This document shows positions 41,071-50,100 of a DNA stretch of 64,000 nt, one piece after another. The number at the start of each line of letters is the position of its first letter. Position 1 is the stretch's first letter. This DNA comes from an uncultured Lachnospiraceae bacterium (GTDB lineage Bacteria; Bacillota; Clostridia; Lachnospirales; Lachnospiraceae), in assembly GCA_947588995.1 (NCBI GenBank), contig CANPZI010000003.1, forward strand, positions 62,001 through 126,000. The letters are read 5' to 3'. The notes below the pieces were generated by a model that saw only the letters and a list, made by a program, of their open reading frames with translations, was not told the origin of the DNA and made no database searches. A program made the translations under genes and the position numbers.

Positions 41071-42108
41071 CTAGAGGTATTTGTCCCAGAATTCCTCCAG
41101 ACAGATTCCCTCATCGTGCATGATTGTGGCCGCCTCTCTGCCCACATAGCGGAAATGCCACGGCTCGTACTCAATACTGGTGATGTATTCCTTGCCTGCA
41201 GGATAGCGCAGCGTAAACCCATACTCACAGCTGTGTTCCGCCAGCCACTCCCCCGCTTTTGTCTCGCCGAAACCCTCCTTGAGGTCAGAGTAGATGTCAC
41301 AGGTGATATCCAGAGCCAGACCGACCTGATGTTCGCTCGCCCCCGGCACCGTGATCACCTGCGAGGTGCGCTTGTAGGCTTCCATGTAGGAACAGCCCTG
41401 TCCCATATACTCTCTGATTCTGGCATTGAAATTTGTCTCCTGTCGGGAGTCCGTGCGGTACGGCGACTTAATCACCAGGTTGATGCCGTCCGCTTTCGCC
41501 GCTTTCATCATGGCAAGCAGATCACTGATAATCCGCTTATCGCACATCATGCTGTCCACAATCGTGCCCAATTCAAAATCGTACTCTTCCGGAATCGGAT
41601 GCTGCTTATTGATCAGGACAAGCCGCCAGTCGGAGGCGTCAAACGTATAATTCTCCGCAGACGCCGGCGTCTCTTCATCTCCCGCCTGATACTCTTCCTG
41701 ATTCTCCAGAATATCGTCCAGCGTGTATGCGGTGTCCTCGCCGTCCAGATATTCCTGCTCCGTGTAAGTGAGTTCCTCCTCATCGTCCGCCGCATAGTCC
41801 GTCTCCCCGGTCTGCGCCGCGAGCGCGACATCGGAATCCTCCACGACAGCGCTGTAAGTCTCCTGAGCCTTAATGAAGCCCGTCTTCTCCGCAAACACCG
41901 CAAAAGAAAAACTGCAGCTGCTCATAAAAAAGAGTGCCACGAACATCACGGCAGCATAGCGCTTCACATTCGTCGCGAAATGCCGTCCGACATAATATAC
42001 ACCCAGGACGACCGCCATGGCCGCCAGGCACGGATATTGCAGCAATCTGCTCTTTTTTGCTATATTGGTAAAATAGGAAATCACTCTTTCCCGAAATGTC
42101 TTCTGCAT
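41071..42108 (-). CDS. VanY-like D-alanyl-D-alanine carboxypeptidase (M15B)
   Basis: A 345-residue membrane-anchored peptidase. Hydrophobic stretches at about 25-45 and 50-72 suggest an N-terminal anchor; an acidic linker follows (about 80-150). The catalytic domain (about 155-345) holds the zinc pattern SEHQVGLALDI and EPWHFRYVG, as in VanY/DacD-like enzymes that trim the terminal D-Ala of wall stem peptides. No van regulatory genes are nearby, so it is a housekeeping trimming enzyme rather than a resistance cassette part. It precedes tgt by 73 bases. Confidence 0.88.
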   Translation of the reverse strand: MQKTFRERVISYFTNIAKKSRLLQYPCLAAMAVVLGVYYVGRHFATNVKRYAAVMFVALFFMSSCSFSFAVFAEKTGFIKAQETYSAVVEDSDVALAAQTGETDYAADDEEELTYTEQEYLDGEDTAYTLDDILENQEEYQAGDEETPASAENYTFDASDWRLVLINKQHPIPEEYDFELGTIVDSMMCDKRIISDLLAMMKAAKADGINLVIKSPYRTDSRQETNFNARIREYMGQGCSYMEAYKRTSQVITVPGASEHQVGLALDITCDIYSDLKEGFGETKAGEWLAEHSCEYGFTLRYPAGKEYITSIEYEPWHFRYVGREAATIMHDEGICLEEFWDKYL

Positions 42109-42521
42109 GAGGAATCCTCAATCCTATGTACAACGCGTCATCGCGCTCTCCCTATGTTCCACCTTTTAATATCATAACATATAAAATTTATTTGTACAGC
42201 TATTTTATGTAAATTTGTGAAAAAGACGGCAAAAATACTTTCGGACAAATTATTTATTTCTTGCCCGCAGTATGATATACTTCGTATGTGCGCAGACGGC
42301 TTTTTTCAAAATCAAATCATAATTTTACATATTTGCCGTTATTTATTTATGCAAGTTATCTTGCACAAATAATTCAGAATGCTTCATGGCTTTGACCTGT
42401 TTTTTAATTATTGTCAGAATTTTTTTCTGTTCTTCCACTATATTCCGGCAATATCGTCGTGACATCCACTGCTTTTCGGTTCAGACATGAGCGCTTTCTG
42501 CTGCGGGAAAGGAGCAAGATC
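42109..42521. other. Divergent AT-rich intergenic region between the VanY-like gene and aroC
   Basis: About 410 bases. Weak promoter candidates: for the leftward gene TGTACA-16-TATGAT on the minus strand near 42165-42200, and for aroC a TATGATATACT block near 42271-42281 without a good -35. No RNA motif or conserved small frame was recognised. Confidence 0.5.
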
Positions 42522-43622
42522 ATGGCAGGTTCCTCTTTGGGAAACATTTTTCGGATCACCACCTGGGGAGAATCCCACGGTGCGGCGCTGGGCGTCGTGA
42601 TAGACGGCTGCCCTGCAGGCCTCTCTCTCGGTCTTTCGGATATCCAGGCATATCTGGACCGCCGCAAGCCAGGACAGACCAAAATTTCCACCCCGCGAAA
42701 GGAGGACGACGCGGCCGAGATTCTGTCAGGCACTTTTGAGGGGCGCACGACCGGCACTCCCATCTCCATACTGGTACGCAATACTTCCCAACGATCTGGG
42801 GATTACGGCGAGATCGCAGACTGCTATCGCCCCGGCCACGCAGACTACACGTTCGACGCCAAATACGGCTTCCGCGATTACCGCGGCGGCGGCCGTTCCT
42901 CCGGCCGGGAGACAATCGGCCGCGTCGCGGCCGGAGCCGTGGCCGCCAGACTGCTGGACGAGTGCGGGATCCGTCTGACCGCCTACACGAAATCTATCGG
43001 ACCGATCTCCGTCAATATGGATAAATTTGACCGGCAGGCCATTCTGACCACCCCCACCTGTATGCCTGACACCGAAGCGTCCGTACAGGCGGAATCCTAT
43101 CTCGCCGACTGCATGCGGAGTTATGACTCCGCCGGCGGCGTGATCGAATGCGTCATAAGCGGCGTTCCCGCCGGTCTTGGCGATCCCGTCTTCGAGAAGC
43201 TGGACGCCGCTCTCGCCAAAGCCGTCATGTCCATCGGCGCGGTCAAAGCCGTGGAGATCGGCGACGGCGTGGAAGCCGCTTCCCGCCGCGGTTCCGAGAA
43301 CAATGATCCTTTCCGCGTGAGAGACGGCGAAATCGTGAAGACTTCCAATCACGCGGGCGGCATCCTGGGCGGCATCAGCGACGGCTCGGATATCATTCTG
43401 CGCGCCCACATAAAGCCGACACCCTCCATTTTCTCTTCTCAGAAGACGGTCAACCGGCAGGGCGAAGAGATCGATCTCGCCATCAAGGGGCGGCACGATC
43501 CCGTCATCGTCCCCCGCGCCGTGGTGGTCGTCGAGTCGATGGCCGCCATCACCATCGCTGACGCGCTGCTGATGGGCGCCGGCGCCAGGCTGGAATCCTT
43601 AAAAAAGATATATGGCAGATAA
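42522..43622 (+). CDS. aroC: Chorismate synthase
   Basis: A 366-residue FMN-dependent enzyme closing the shikimate pathway. All three signature stretches are visible: GESHGAALGVVIDGCPAG at the start, the RSSGRETIGRVAAGAVA block, and the C-terminal DPVIVPRAVVVVESM region. The ATG at 42522 behind AAAGGAG is chosen; the frame is open 37 codons further. It is the only shikimate gene in the window and stands alone with its own terminator. Confidence 0.96.
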   Translation: MAGSSLGNIFRITTWGESHGAALGVVIDGCPAGLSLGLSDIQAYLDRRKPGQTKISTPRKEDDAAEILSGTFEGRTTGTPISILVRNTSQRSGDYGEIADCYRPGHADYTFDAKYGFRDYRGGGRSSGRETIGRVAAGAVAARLLDECGIRLTAYTKSIGPISVNMDKFDRQAILTTPTCMPDTEASVQAESYLADCMRSYDSAGGVIECVISGVPAGLGDPVFEKLDAALAKAVMSIGAVKAVEIGDGVEAASRRGSENNDPFRVRDGEIVKTSNHAGGILGGISDGSDIILRAHIKPTPSIFSSQKTVNRQGEEIDLAIKGRHDPVIVPRAVVVVESMAAITIADALLMGAGARLESLKKIYGR

Positions 43623-43640
43623 CCTGTCATATATCTTTTT
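43601..43640 (+). terminator. Terminator of aroC
   Basis: GATATATGGCAG pairs with CTGTCATATATC (one wobble) around ATAAC, with A-run before and TTTTT after; the stem contains the aroC stop codon. Confidence 0.85.
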
Positions 43641-43692
43641 GTCGTTTCTCCGCCATCCCGTGGCTCTGTTTCTTCTGTGCGCCAGCGGATCT

Positions 43693-45378
43693 TCAGTTCG
43701 TCAGATAACTGCTGATGCAGTAGAGTGTCTGCCCGTTATAATCCACCCTCGACCAGCCGTAATCCTCGTTGATTCCTGTTCTGGTCACATATTCTCCGTT
43801 GTGCAGCACGGCGACTACCGCCGCGTCCGGATTCGTCACACTCGGCAGGCTGCGCAGATTCACTTCGATCTTGGCTGTCACCTGTTCGTTTCTCTCGGCA
43901 AACTTCGTCTTCAGGCCGTCGCCGCTCTCCGCGCCCTCCTGCGCCTGCGCGGGAGGCTGGTACTGCAGATCCGTCGTCAGATAGTTGGACACGGCGTACA
44001 CGGTCTGCCCGTCATAGGTCAGCCTGGACCAGCCGCTGTCGCTGACTCCTGTTCTGGTGACGGTCTCTCCGTTCTGCAGTGTGTAGACGACGCTGCTGTC
44101 CTCGCCCTGGCTCGGCATATCCCGCAGATTGGTGGCATCCTTGGCCGTCACCGTCTCATTCACTTCCGTGAAATTCATCAGCGCTTCCTTGTCCGCCTGC
44201 ACTTCCTCCGGCGCCTCGGCATCGACCGCATCCGCCGTGCCCTCGTACCCGAAATAGGCGACATTGACATCCACCGCCTGCGAGATGCCCGGCACCGTGC
44301 CGCGGTTGGTATACTGCCACATGGCGTGCGTACCGGCATAGGACGACTCTCCCGTCTCAGGATAGGGCGCTGCCGGATACTGCGACACCCAGATTCTGCT
44401 GATGCTCTCTATACGGGCGGTGTCCCATTGGGCACTGTTTGACAGTTCTCCCATGGAGGCGTAAAACATCGGTGTATAACCCCTGTTATATATTTCCTGC
44501 AGGAACGCGATGGCAATGTCCGTCCTCTGCGCATTGGTCAGGCCGTACTGTGCGCTTTCCGCTTTGTCAAAGCCCTCGCAGTCGTAGGCCACAGGATAAG
44601 TGATGCGGTATTTCGAGATATAGTCCGCGACCCAGTCCGCCTCCGCTTTCGCCTCCTCGGCGCTTGCCGCGGTGGAGAAGAAATAGACGCCGACCTTGAT
44701 TCCGTTCTTCTGCGCTTCCTGCATATTGTACTTCGCATTCGTGTCGGCGCAGATCTCTCTGGAGCCGTTCTCGCGATAGCCCACGCGCACCATAGCAAAC
44801 TCAATGCCGGAGGCGGCGACCTGCGCCCAGTCGATTGTGCCCTGATAGCGCGCCACATCGATACCGACCGTCACCTGATTCGTCTCCGCCACCCTGTCGG
44901 AAGAGAGGACTTCGGCCACATTCACCTCCGTACCGTCCTCCTCGCTCATGGAGGCCGTCTGCGGGTCCTGCTCTTCTTCCGACGCCGGCACATTCTCCTC
45001 CGCGCCGTCGTCTGCCGGCTCCTGCTCCGCTTCGGTCTTATCCGTATCATCCGTTATGTTATCTTCCTGCTGCACCGGCCAGGCGACCGGCAATTCCTGA
45101 ACCGCCTGTTCCCCGGCACTCCCCTCCTGCGTCTGCCAGGCGGAAGCCGCCTCCCTGTCCTTTCTGCCGGTCAGGACAATCACCGCAATGACTATGGCGA
45201 TCAGGACCACCGCCGCCACGGCTGCCGGAATCAGCAGTCTTGCACTGACCGCCGGCAGATCATCCTCATCGTCGTCATCGTCCCTTTCATAAGCCTCGTC
45301 ATAGTCATAGTCCTTGTCATAATCACTGTCGTCCTCGTTTAAGTCCAGCAGATCATCGTCCAAATCTCTTTTTTTCAT
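43693..45378 (-). CDS. GH25 muramidase with two SH3 domains
   Basis: A 561-residue surface enzyme. Very acidic cytoplasmic N-terminus (about 1-45), one membrane helix (about 47-72), an acidic linker, GH25 lysozyme domain (about 168-375: TVGIDVARYQGTIDW, YFFSTAASAEEA, catalytic DxE in YPVAYDCEGF, MWQYTNRG) and two SH3b wall-binding repeats (about 405-465 and 495-561; NLRDMPSQ and NLRSLPSV). It cleaves glycan strands of peptidoglycan. A G9 tract lies 22-30 bases before the start codon, next to the GGAGGA ribosome site. Confidence 0.9.
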   Translation of the reverse strand: MKKRDLDDDLLDLNEDDSDYDKDYDYDEAYERDDDDDEDDLPAVSARLLIPAAVAAVVLIAIVIAVIVLTGRKDREAASAWQTQEGSAGEQAVQELPVAWPVQQEDNITDDTDKTEAEQEPADDGAEENVPASEEEQDPQTASMSEEDGTEVNVAEVLSSDRVAETNQVTVGIDVARYQGTIDWAQVAASGIEFAMVRVGYRENGSREICADTNAKYNMQEAQKNGIKVGVYFFSTAASAEEAKAEADWVADYISKYRITYPVAYDCEGFDKAESAQYGLTNAQRTDIAIAFLQEIYNRGYTPMFYASMGELSNSAQWDTARIESISRIWVSQYPAAPYPETGESSYAGTHAMWQYTNRGTVPGISQAVDVNVAYFGYEGTADAVDAEAPEEVQADKEALMNFTEVNETVTAKDATNLRDMPSQGEDSSVVYTLQNGETVTRTGVSDSGWSRLTYDGQTVYAVSNYLTTDLQYQPPAQAQEGAESGDGLKTKFAERNEQVTAKIEVNLRSLPSVTNPDAAVVAVLHNGEYVTRTGINEDYGWSRVDYNGQTLYCISSYLTN

Positions 45379-45399
45379 CGCCTGTCGTCCTCCGTTATA

Positions 45400-45408
45400 C
45401 CCCCCCCC
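45400..45408 (-). repeat. G9 tract in the leader of the muramidase gene
   Basis: Nine C on the plus strand. On the minus strand the order is G9, TATAAC, GGAGGA, start. A TATAAT-like -10 lies further upstream near 45450, so the tract is probably in the 5' untranslated part. Confidence 0.85.
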
Positions 45409-45474
45409 AGCGCAGCCGCACCCTCGGATATCTCTTTATCTTATTGGTATTATATTTCATAACACGTGCTATTA

Positions 45475-46458
45475 TCAGAAGTTGTCCAACAGCTCCAGAT
45501 AGAAGTCATTGTAGTCTTCTCTCTTTTCTTTCATAAACTGAATCGCCGTCTTGGGATGCTGGTTCAAAAGCCCGGTCAGCAGATAGGGCACATCGTATCC
45601 CCACACGACCCCTTCCCTGCGCAGTGGCATAATATAGGCCTCCACGAACTTGAGGATCGGGTTGATCCTGTACTTCGGATTTTTCAGGAAACCCAGAAGA
45701 AGCTCGCTGGGGCAGTTGCCGCAGCCGCGGCCCATACCGCTCACCGTGGCATCCAGATAGCTTACTCCCTTGATGATCGCCTCGGTAGTATTGGCAAAAG
45801 CGAGCTGCTGATTGTTGTGTGCGTGGATGCCCACTTTCTTGCCGTGCTTATCCGCGATCTCCAGATACTTCTCGGAGAGACGCCGCACCTGCTCCGGATA
45901 GAGGGAGCCGTAGCTGTCCACGAGATAGATCGTCCCCACGCTGCTCCTGCACAAAAGTTCCAGTGCCGCGTCGATATCCACGTCGTTGGACTTGGAGATT
46001 GCCATGATATTGACCGTCGTCTCATAGCCTTTTTTTGTGCAGTCCTCAATCATCTCCACCGCGGCGGGAATCGTGTTGATATAAGTGGCGACGCGCACCA
46101 TATCGATCGGGCTGTCCTTTTTATTCAGGATGTCTTTCCTAAAATCACAGCGTCCTACGTCGGCCATCACGGAAATCTTCATCTCCGTCATATTGTCGCC
46201 CACGATCTCGCGGATGTGCTTGTCGTCGGTAAATTTCCACTTGCCGAACTTATTGACGTCGAACATCTCTTTGGACGCCTTGTAACCGAATTCCATATAG
46301 TCCACGCCCGCACTGACATTCGCCTGATAGAGCGCTTTCACGAACTCGTCGCTGAAATAAAAATCGTTGACCAGCCCTCCGTCGCGCAGGGTGCAGTCCA
46401 CCACCTTGATATCCGGCGAGTAGGACATAAGTGTTCTCTCTTTTGTCTGCTTTTCCAT
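45475..46458 (-). CDS. DRE-TIM metallolyase-type aldolase of unknown substrate
   Basis: A 327-residue protein of the HMG-CoA lyase / 4-hydroxy-2-oxovalerate aldolase superfamily. The metal and catalytic DCTLRDGG is at residues ~20-27, the HxH metal pair is VGIHAHNNQQLAFAN, and the C-terminal part has SGMGRGCGNCPSELLL. The usual partner (acylating acetaldehyde dehydrogenase) or leucine-type synthase extension is missing, so the substrate is open. It lies 21 bases after... tyrS starts upstream on the same strand and this gene follows tyrS? No: transcription runs from tyrS (46480 end) into this gene with a 21-base gap, so both may be controlled by the tyrosine T-box. Confidence 0.75.
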   Translation of the reverse strand: MEKQTKERTLMSYSPDIKVVDCTLRDGGLVNDFYFSDEFVKALYQANVSAGVDYMEFGYKASKEMFDVNKFGKWKFTDDKHIREIVGDNMTEMKISVMADVGRCDFRKDILNKKDSPIDMVRVATYINTIPAAVEMIEDCTKKGYETTVNIMAISKSNDVDIDAALELLCRSSVGTIYLVDSYGSLYPEQVRRLSEKYLEIADKHGKKVGIHAHNNQQLAFANTTEAIIKGVSYLDATVSGMGRGCGNCPSELLLGFLKNPKYRINPILKFVEAYIMPLRREGVVWGYDVPYLLTGLLNQHPKTAIQFMKEKREDYNDFYLELLDNF

Positions 46459-46479
46459 GTTATCCGTCTTCCTCCTCTA

Positions 46480-47706
46480 TCATTCTACTACTATTTTTCT
46501 GAAACTCTTCTTCCCTTTTTTGACAATAAACTCATCCGCCGCAATGGCATCTTTCGTGTAGGCCGCCCTGATATCCGCCACTTTCTCACCGTTCACGGAC
46601 ACACCGCCCTGCTCCACCGCGCGCCTCGCCTCGGAGCGGGAAGCCGCCAGCCCTGACGCCACCAGGATTCCCATAATATCAATGCTGCCGTCCGTAAACT
46701 GCTCCTCTCTCAGCGCGGTCGTCGGCATGTCCTCAGAACTTCCGCCTCCTGCAAAAAGCGCTTTCGCGGCCGCCTGCGCTTTTTCCGCCTCCTCCTTGCC
46801 ATGTACCAGACTCGTCAGCTCATAGGCCAGAATCTCTTTTGCCTGATTGAGCTGGCTGCCCTCCCACCGATCCATCTCGTCGATTTGTTCCAAGGGCAGG
46901 AATGTCAGCATCCGCAGGCATTTCAACACATCCGCATCGGCCACGTTGCGCCAATATTGATAGAACTCAAAAGGCGACGTCTTATCCGGATCAAGCCAGA
47001 CCGCGCCTTTCTGCGTCTTCCCCATCTTCTTGCCCTCGGAGTTGAGTAAGAGCGTGATCGTCATGGCGTAGGCGTCCTTGCCCAGCTTGCGTCGGATCAG
47101 ATCCGTGCCGCCCAGCATGTTGCTCCACTGATCGTCGCCACCGAACTGCATATTGCAGCCGTACCTCTTGTAGAGTTCCAGGAAATCATAACTCTGCATG
47201 ATCATGTAATTGAACTCTAAGAAGCTTAAGCCTTTCTCCATCCTCTGCTTGTAGCACTCCGCCCGCAGCATATTGTTGACGCTGAAGCAGGGGCCGACAT
47301 CACGGATAAAGTCCACATAGTTCAGATCGAGCAGCCAGTCCGCATTGTTGACCATCAGGGCTTTATCTTCCGAGAAGTCGATAAATCTGCTCATCTGCTT
47401 TTTGAAACACTCACAGTTGTGCGCGATCGTCTCCCGCGTCATCATGGCGCGCATGTCCGTCCTGCCGGAGGGGTCGCCGATCATCGCCGTACCGCCGCCG
47501 ATCAGGGCGATGGGCTTGTTGCCCGCCTCCTGCAGCCTTTTCATCAGGCACAGCGCCATAAAGTGCCCGACATGCAGGCTGTCCGCAGTCGGATCGAAGC
47601 CGATATAGAACACCGCCTTGCCGTTGTTGATCAGATCGCGGATCTCGTCCGCGTCCGTGAGCTGCGCGAGAAGTCCTCTCGCCTGAAGTTCCTCGTAGAT
47701 TCCCAT
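46480..47706 (-). CDS. tyrS: Tyrosyl-tRNA synthetase
   Basis: A 408-residue class I synthetase charging tRNA-Tyr. The HIGH-like motif is DSLHVGHF (about residue 42), the tyrosine pocket includes [14 protein letters not shown], the KMSKS-like motif is KKMGKT, and the C-terminal S4 domain (about 340-408) reads [17 protein letters not shown]. The ATG at 47706 follows AAAGGAAATC; the frame continues upstream into the T-box terminator stem and is rejected. A T-box with a TAC specifier precedes it. Confidence 0.96.
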   Translation of the reverse strand: MGIYEELQARGLLAQLTDADEIRDLINNGKAVFYIGFDPTADSLHVGHFMALCLMKRLQEAGNKPIALIGGGTAMIGDPSGRTDMRAMMTRETIAHNCECFKKQMSRFIDFSEDKALMVNNADWLLDLNYVDFIRDVGPCFSVNNMLRAECYKQRMEKGLSFLEFNYMIMQSYDFLELYKRYGCNMQFGGDDQWSNMLGGTDLIRRKLGKDAYAMTITLLLNSEGKKMGKTQKGAVWLDPDKTSPFEFYQYWRNVADADVLKCLRMLTFLPLEQIDEMDRWEGSQLNQAKEILAYELTSLVHGKEEAEKAQAAAKALFAGGGSSEDMPTTALREEQFTDGSIDIMGILVASGLAASRSEARRAVEQGGVSVNGEKVADIRAAYTKDAIAADEFIVKKGKKSFRKIVVE

Positions 47707-47745
47707 GGTTGTGATTTCCTTTCTCCATTTTTTTCGCATAAGCAG

Positions 47746-48036
47746 AAGCCCCGTCCTAAACATAGGACGAGGCTATAGTCTCGTGGTACCACCTAATTTC
47801 ACAGGCAGCTCGCGCTGTCTGCCTCACTGAGTACATACCGCAGCCTGACTTTATGGCGTGCGTCTGTCATACTCTCCTGCTGTAACGCGCATTCCGCGTC
47901 GCGGCCTACTTGGCTGTCCGTTCTGCCGCGCGGCTCCGAGATGTATTCACAGAAGATTTCCCGCGCGCCTCTCATCAACCGGCTGCTTTCTGTGCGTTCC
48001 GTGATCTGCTACTTGTTCTCTTCATCGCCTTTATTC
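47746..48036 (-). promoter_or_regulatory. Tyrosine-specific T-box leader
   Basis: Minus-strand leader with the T-box sequence AGGTGGTACCACGAGA (47794-47779), a terminator stem AGCCTCGTCCTA/TAGGACGGGGCT (47774-47747), a Stem I region starting near GATGAAGAGAACAAGTAG, and the specifier GAATACAT with tyrosine codon TAC at 47945-47943. Uncharged tRNA-Tyr should stabilise the antiterminator and raise tyrS expression. The stem is followed by TTCTGCTT rather than a strong T-run. Confidence 0.92.
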
Positions 48037-48051
48037 TCTTAACTGTATTCT

Positions 48052-48080
48052 AATGTAGCGGAATCTTTGCGTTTTGTCAA
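48052..48080 (-). promoter_or_regulatory. Promoter of the T-box-tyrS unit
   Basis: TTGACA (48080-48075), 17-base spacer, TACATT (48057-48052), just before the T-box Stem I. Confidence 0.8.
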
Positions 48081-48140
48081 CCATTAATTCCGACTTTTGC
48101 CGACAAGGGCATCGGCAAGATTCCCCTTGTCTCTTAACAT

Positions 48141-48368
48141 TTATGCTACTTTTGTATAATCTATAATAGATACCTCCTGCATGACCTTCTTCGCCATTTC
48201 AACAATCCGTTCCAGTTTTTGCACTACATCCGCAGTATATATTACTTCATTACATTCCTGACATTTATAGCAAGGCACATTGCGAATAATGACGACGCCA
48301 TCTCCCAACTCCGTCACATCAGTTGTATACCCTTTTTCCGCAGTGGCTCCACACCTTATACATAACAT
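48141..48368 (-). CDS. YgiT/MqsA-type zinc-finger antitoxin
   Basis: A 75-residue protein with CIRCGATAEKG and CYKCQECNEVIY, the two-CxxC zinc ribbon of YgiT-type antitoxin N-termini. The DNA-binding helix-turn-helix of full MqsA is absent, as in many short antitoxins paired with DUF4258. The ATG at 48368 follows AGGGAG; a TTG at 48374 would overlap the toxin stop. It is two bases after the DUF4258 gene, so the pair is one operon. Confidence 0.82.
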   Translation of the reverse strand: MLCIRCGATAEKGYTTDVTELGDGVVIIRNVPCYKCQECNEVIYTADVVQKLERIVEMAKKVMQEVSIIDYTKVA

Positions 48369-48370
48369 AA

Positions 48371-48658
48371 TCAACGCTCCCTTCTTGTCTTAAAATCCTT
48401 TTCCCAATATTCCGTATTTGGACGGTATGCTGTGATTAAATATATATATTCTTCGTCATGACTTACAACAATATGAATATGATGATTATCAGTTGAATAC
48501 CCCAAAATCAAACAACTCGGGAGCGGCTCGTCATCTTCATACTGTTTGATAATTTCACCTGTTTCTATTCCTACTACAATATCCGCAATCATGATATTTC
48601 GTTCTGTCAACCGTTCCCGTGCGTGTCTGGTCAATAATATTTTCTCAGGTTGATCCAT
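48371..48658 (-). CDS. DUF4258 toxin
   Basis: A 95-residue basic-to-acidic protein with LTRHARERLTERNI at the N-terminus, a central YEDDEPLPSCLILGY and HIVVSHDEEYIYLITAYRP, matching DUF4258, a family regarded as a RelE/BrnT-like RNase toxin fold. Partner of the zinc-finger protein downstream. Ribosome site AGAGGG. Its start codon lies inside the 3' end of a small helix-turn-helix frame. Confidence 0.82.
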   Translation of the reverse strand: MDQPEKILLTRHARERLTERNIMIADIVVGIETGEIIKQYEDDEPLPSCLILGYSTDNHHIHIVVSHDEEYIYLITAYRPNTEYWEKDFKTRRER

Positions 48659-48792
48659 CCGTCTATGTCCCTCTGAATCGAGCGCTCATCCACCCAGAAA
48701 TTCGCGGCTTCTTTCCGCTTATTGATCACTTTGCCCTCGCGCAGACGTTCGTACATATCCAGTGTTCTTTCGTTTTTGCGTTTTGTTCCCAT
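48631..48792 (-). CDS. 53-residue helix-turn-helix protein, N-terminal fragment of a WYL-type regulator
   Basis: A short frame from ATG 48792 (behind GAGGAG) to TGA at 48633-48631. The translation (start MGTKRKNERTLDMYERL, then GKVINKRKEAANFWVDERSI, then QRDIDGWINLRKYY) closely resembles the N-terminal winged helix of WYL-domain (YafY-type) regulators, which normally run on for about 250 residues. Here the reading stops, and the WYL part is absent. The frame overlaps the DUF4258 start by 28 bases. It may be a decayed regulator or a genuine mini-regulator of the toxin operon. Confidence 0.65.
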   Translation of the reverse strand: MGTKRKNERTLDMYERLREGKVINKRKEAANFWVDERSIQRDIDGWINLRKYY

Positions 48793-48846
48793 ATGTGCGC
48801 TCCTCAAAATATACCGGTTCCGGCGTGTATCCTGCTTCCTGCACTG

Positions 48847-50100
48847 TCATGCGCAGCAAATCATAAACGCAGGTGTCATTCTGTCTATCTCGCCACGGCT
48901 GATACCATACTTTTGGGCCAGGCTTTTCCAGTTATTTTTCACAATATCCTTAACCGTATCTACAGTCTTCGCCGCTTCTTCCCTGGACAACCCATAATAT
49001 GGCGCAGCGTCTATCGCTAATGCAAAATCAATCCCAGCCTCTTTAGCATCCACATTCAGCGACAGATACTCTCCGTATATATCTGGATTTACATCATAAA
49101 GCGGTGCTAATTCCCAGCCTTGATCAGACAGAATAAAACCATGGTTTCTGAAATGATCATCTGTATTGGACACCGCCATGCTGAATACAATTCGTTTCCA
49201 CAATTCAGCCAGATCACGCTTTGGCTTCGCTCCGTTTGCCTTTAGAAATGATGCTATTTCAAGATAACTGCTTCCATCCGAGGCGTTCGCTCCATCCTTT
49301 TTGCCGAGCATCGTCATGGCCGAAGCAAAATGAATCCGTCTCTTTCCATCCCGATCAAATCTCTTAACCAGAAATGTCGTCCCCAGCTTGGAAAACCTCT
49401 CCGCCTTGGCTTCAGGTACATTGAGCCCGCACATGACAGCCATGTCATGCACTGTCATCTCCCATGCTCCCGAATTAAAATCATCGTATTTGGACGGAAA
49501 TTTTGCAATCCAAAGCGTACCATCCGGAGCCATCACCGACGCTTTCGGTCTTGCCCCGCCCAGGGAAGAGCCGGGGGCCAGCAGTTGTCTCAGCCACTTT
49601 TCATCCAGCCTGCCATCATCATTTTCAAAGGAAACCGCCGCCTGCTCCAACTTCCGCAGAGACGTCCATGGTGGAACAGAAAATTCACTGTCATTCGATA
49701 AAAACGCTCCTTCCGGTTCCGTCTTAAAGCGGAGTCCTCCCATGCGCGCCTCGTCATATACGCCCAAAAGATATTCGCTCTCCATAAGCTTCTTCGGCTT
49801 TTCTCCCAATTCTCTGGCTCGAAGTTCTTCTCTGCGATTCAGCAGCCGCCGTCCCCATCGATCCGGGCAGGAATCCGCAAACACGCCGAAAATATTCCTG
49901 TCACTGTCTGTATACTGTCTTCCCCCATACAGCTGTAGATCAGGGTCCAATATCATATTTGTCTTCTCAAGCCAGTTCTCATCATATGCAAAAGCATACG
50001 ACTCTCTGCCCTTTGTCTGCGTCACATAAACGATACCCACCAATTCATTGTGAAAAGGCAGGAAATCTGCAAATACATATATCTTTTTTTCAGTTCCCAT
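48847..50100 (-). CDS. hipA: HipA-like serine/threonine kinase toxin
   Basis: A 417-residue HipA-family protein. Visible: SPSS-type loop region SLGGARPKASV (about residue 195, nucleotide loop), lysine strand TLWIAKFPSK, TTFLVKRFDRDG, catalytic loop SNTDDHFRNHGF (about residue 322) and metal motif PLYDVNPD. These are intact, so kinase activity is expected; E. coli HipA phosphorylates glutamyl-tRNA synthetase, but targets vary. The ATG at 50100 lies within the HipB gene end (11-base overlap). Confidence 0.88.
   Translation of the reverse strand: MGTEKKIYVFADFLPFHNELVGIVYVTQTKGRESYAFAYDENWLEKTNMILDPDLQLYGGRQYTDSDRNIFGVFADSCPDRWGRRLLNRREELRARELGEKPKKLMESEYLLGVYDEARMGGLRFKTEPEGAFLSNDSEFSVPPWTSLRKLEQAAVSFENDDGRLDEKWLRQLLAPGSSLGGARPKASVMAPDGTLWIAKFPSKYDDFNSGAWEMTVHDMAVMCGLNVPEAKAERFSKLGTTFLVKRFDRDGKRRIHFASAMTMLGKKDGANASDGSSYLEIASFLKANGAKPKRDLAELWKRIVFSMAVSNTDDHFRNHGFILSDQGWELAPLYDVNPDIYGEYLSLNVDAKEAGIDFALAIDAAPYYGLSREEAAKTVDTVKDIVKNNWKSLAQKYGISRGEIDRMTPAFMICCA

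Noticed and set aside
41071-42108. Vancomycin-resistance cassette
   Set aside because: VanY-like peptidases are common housekeeping enzymes; no vanH, vanA/B, vanX or vanRS is present.
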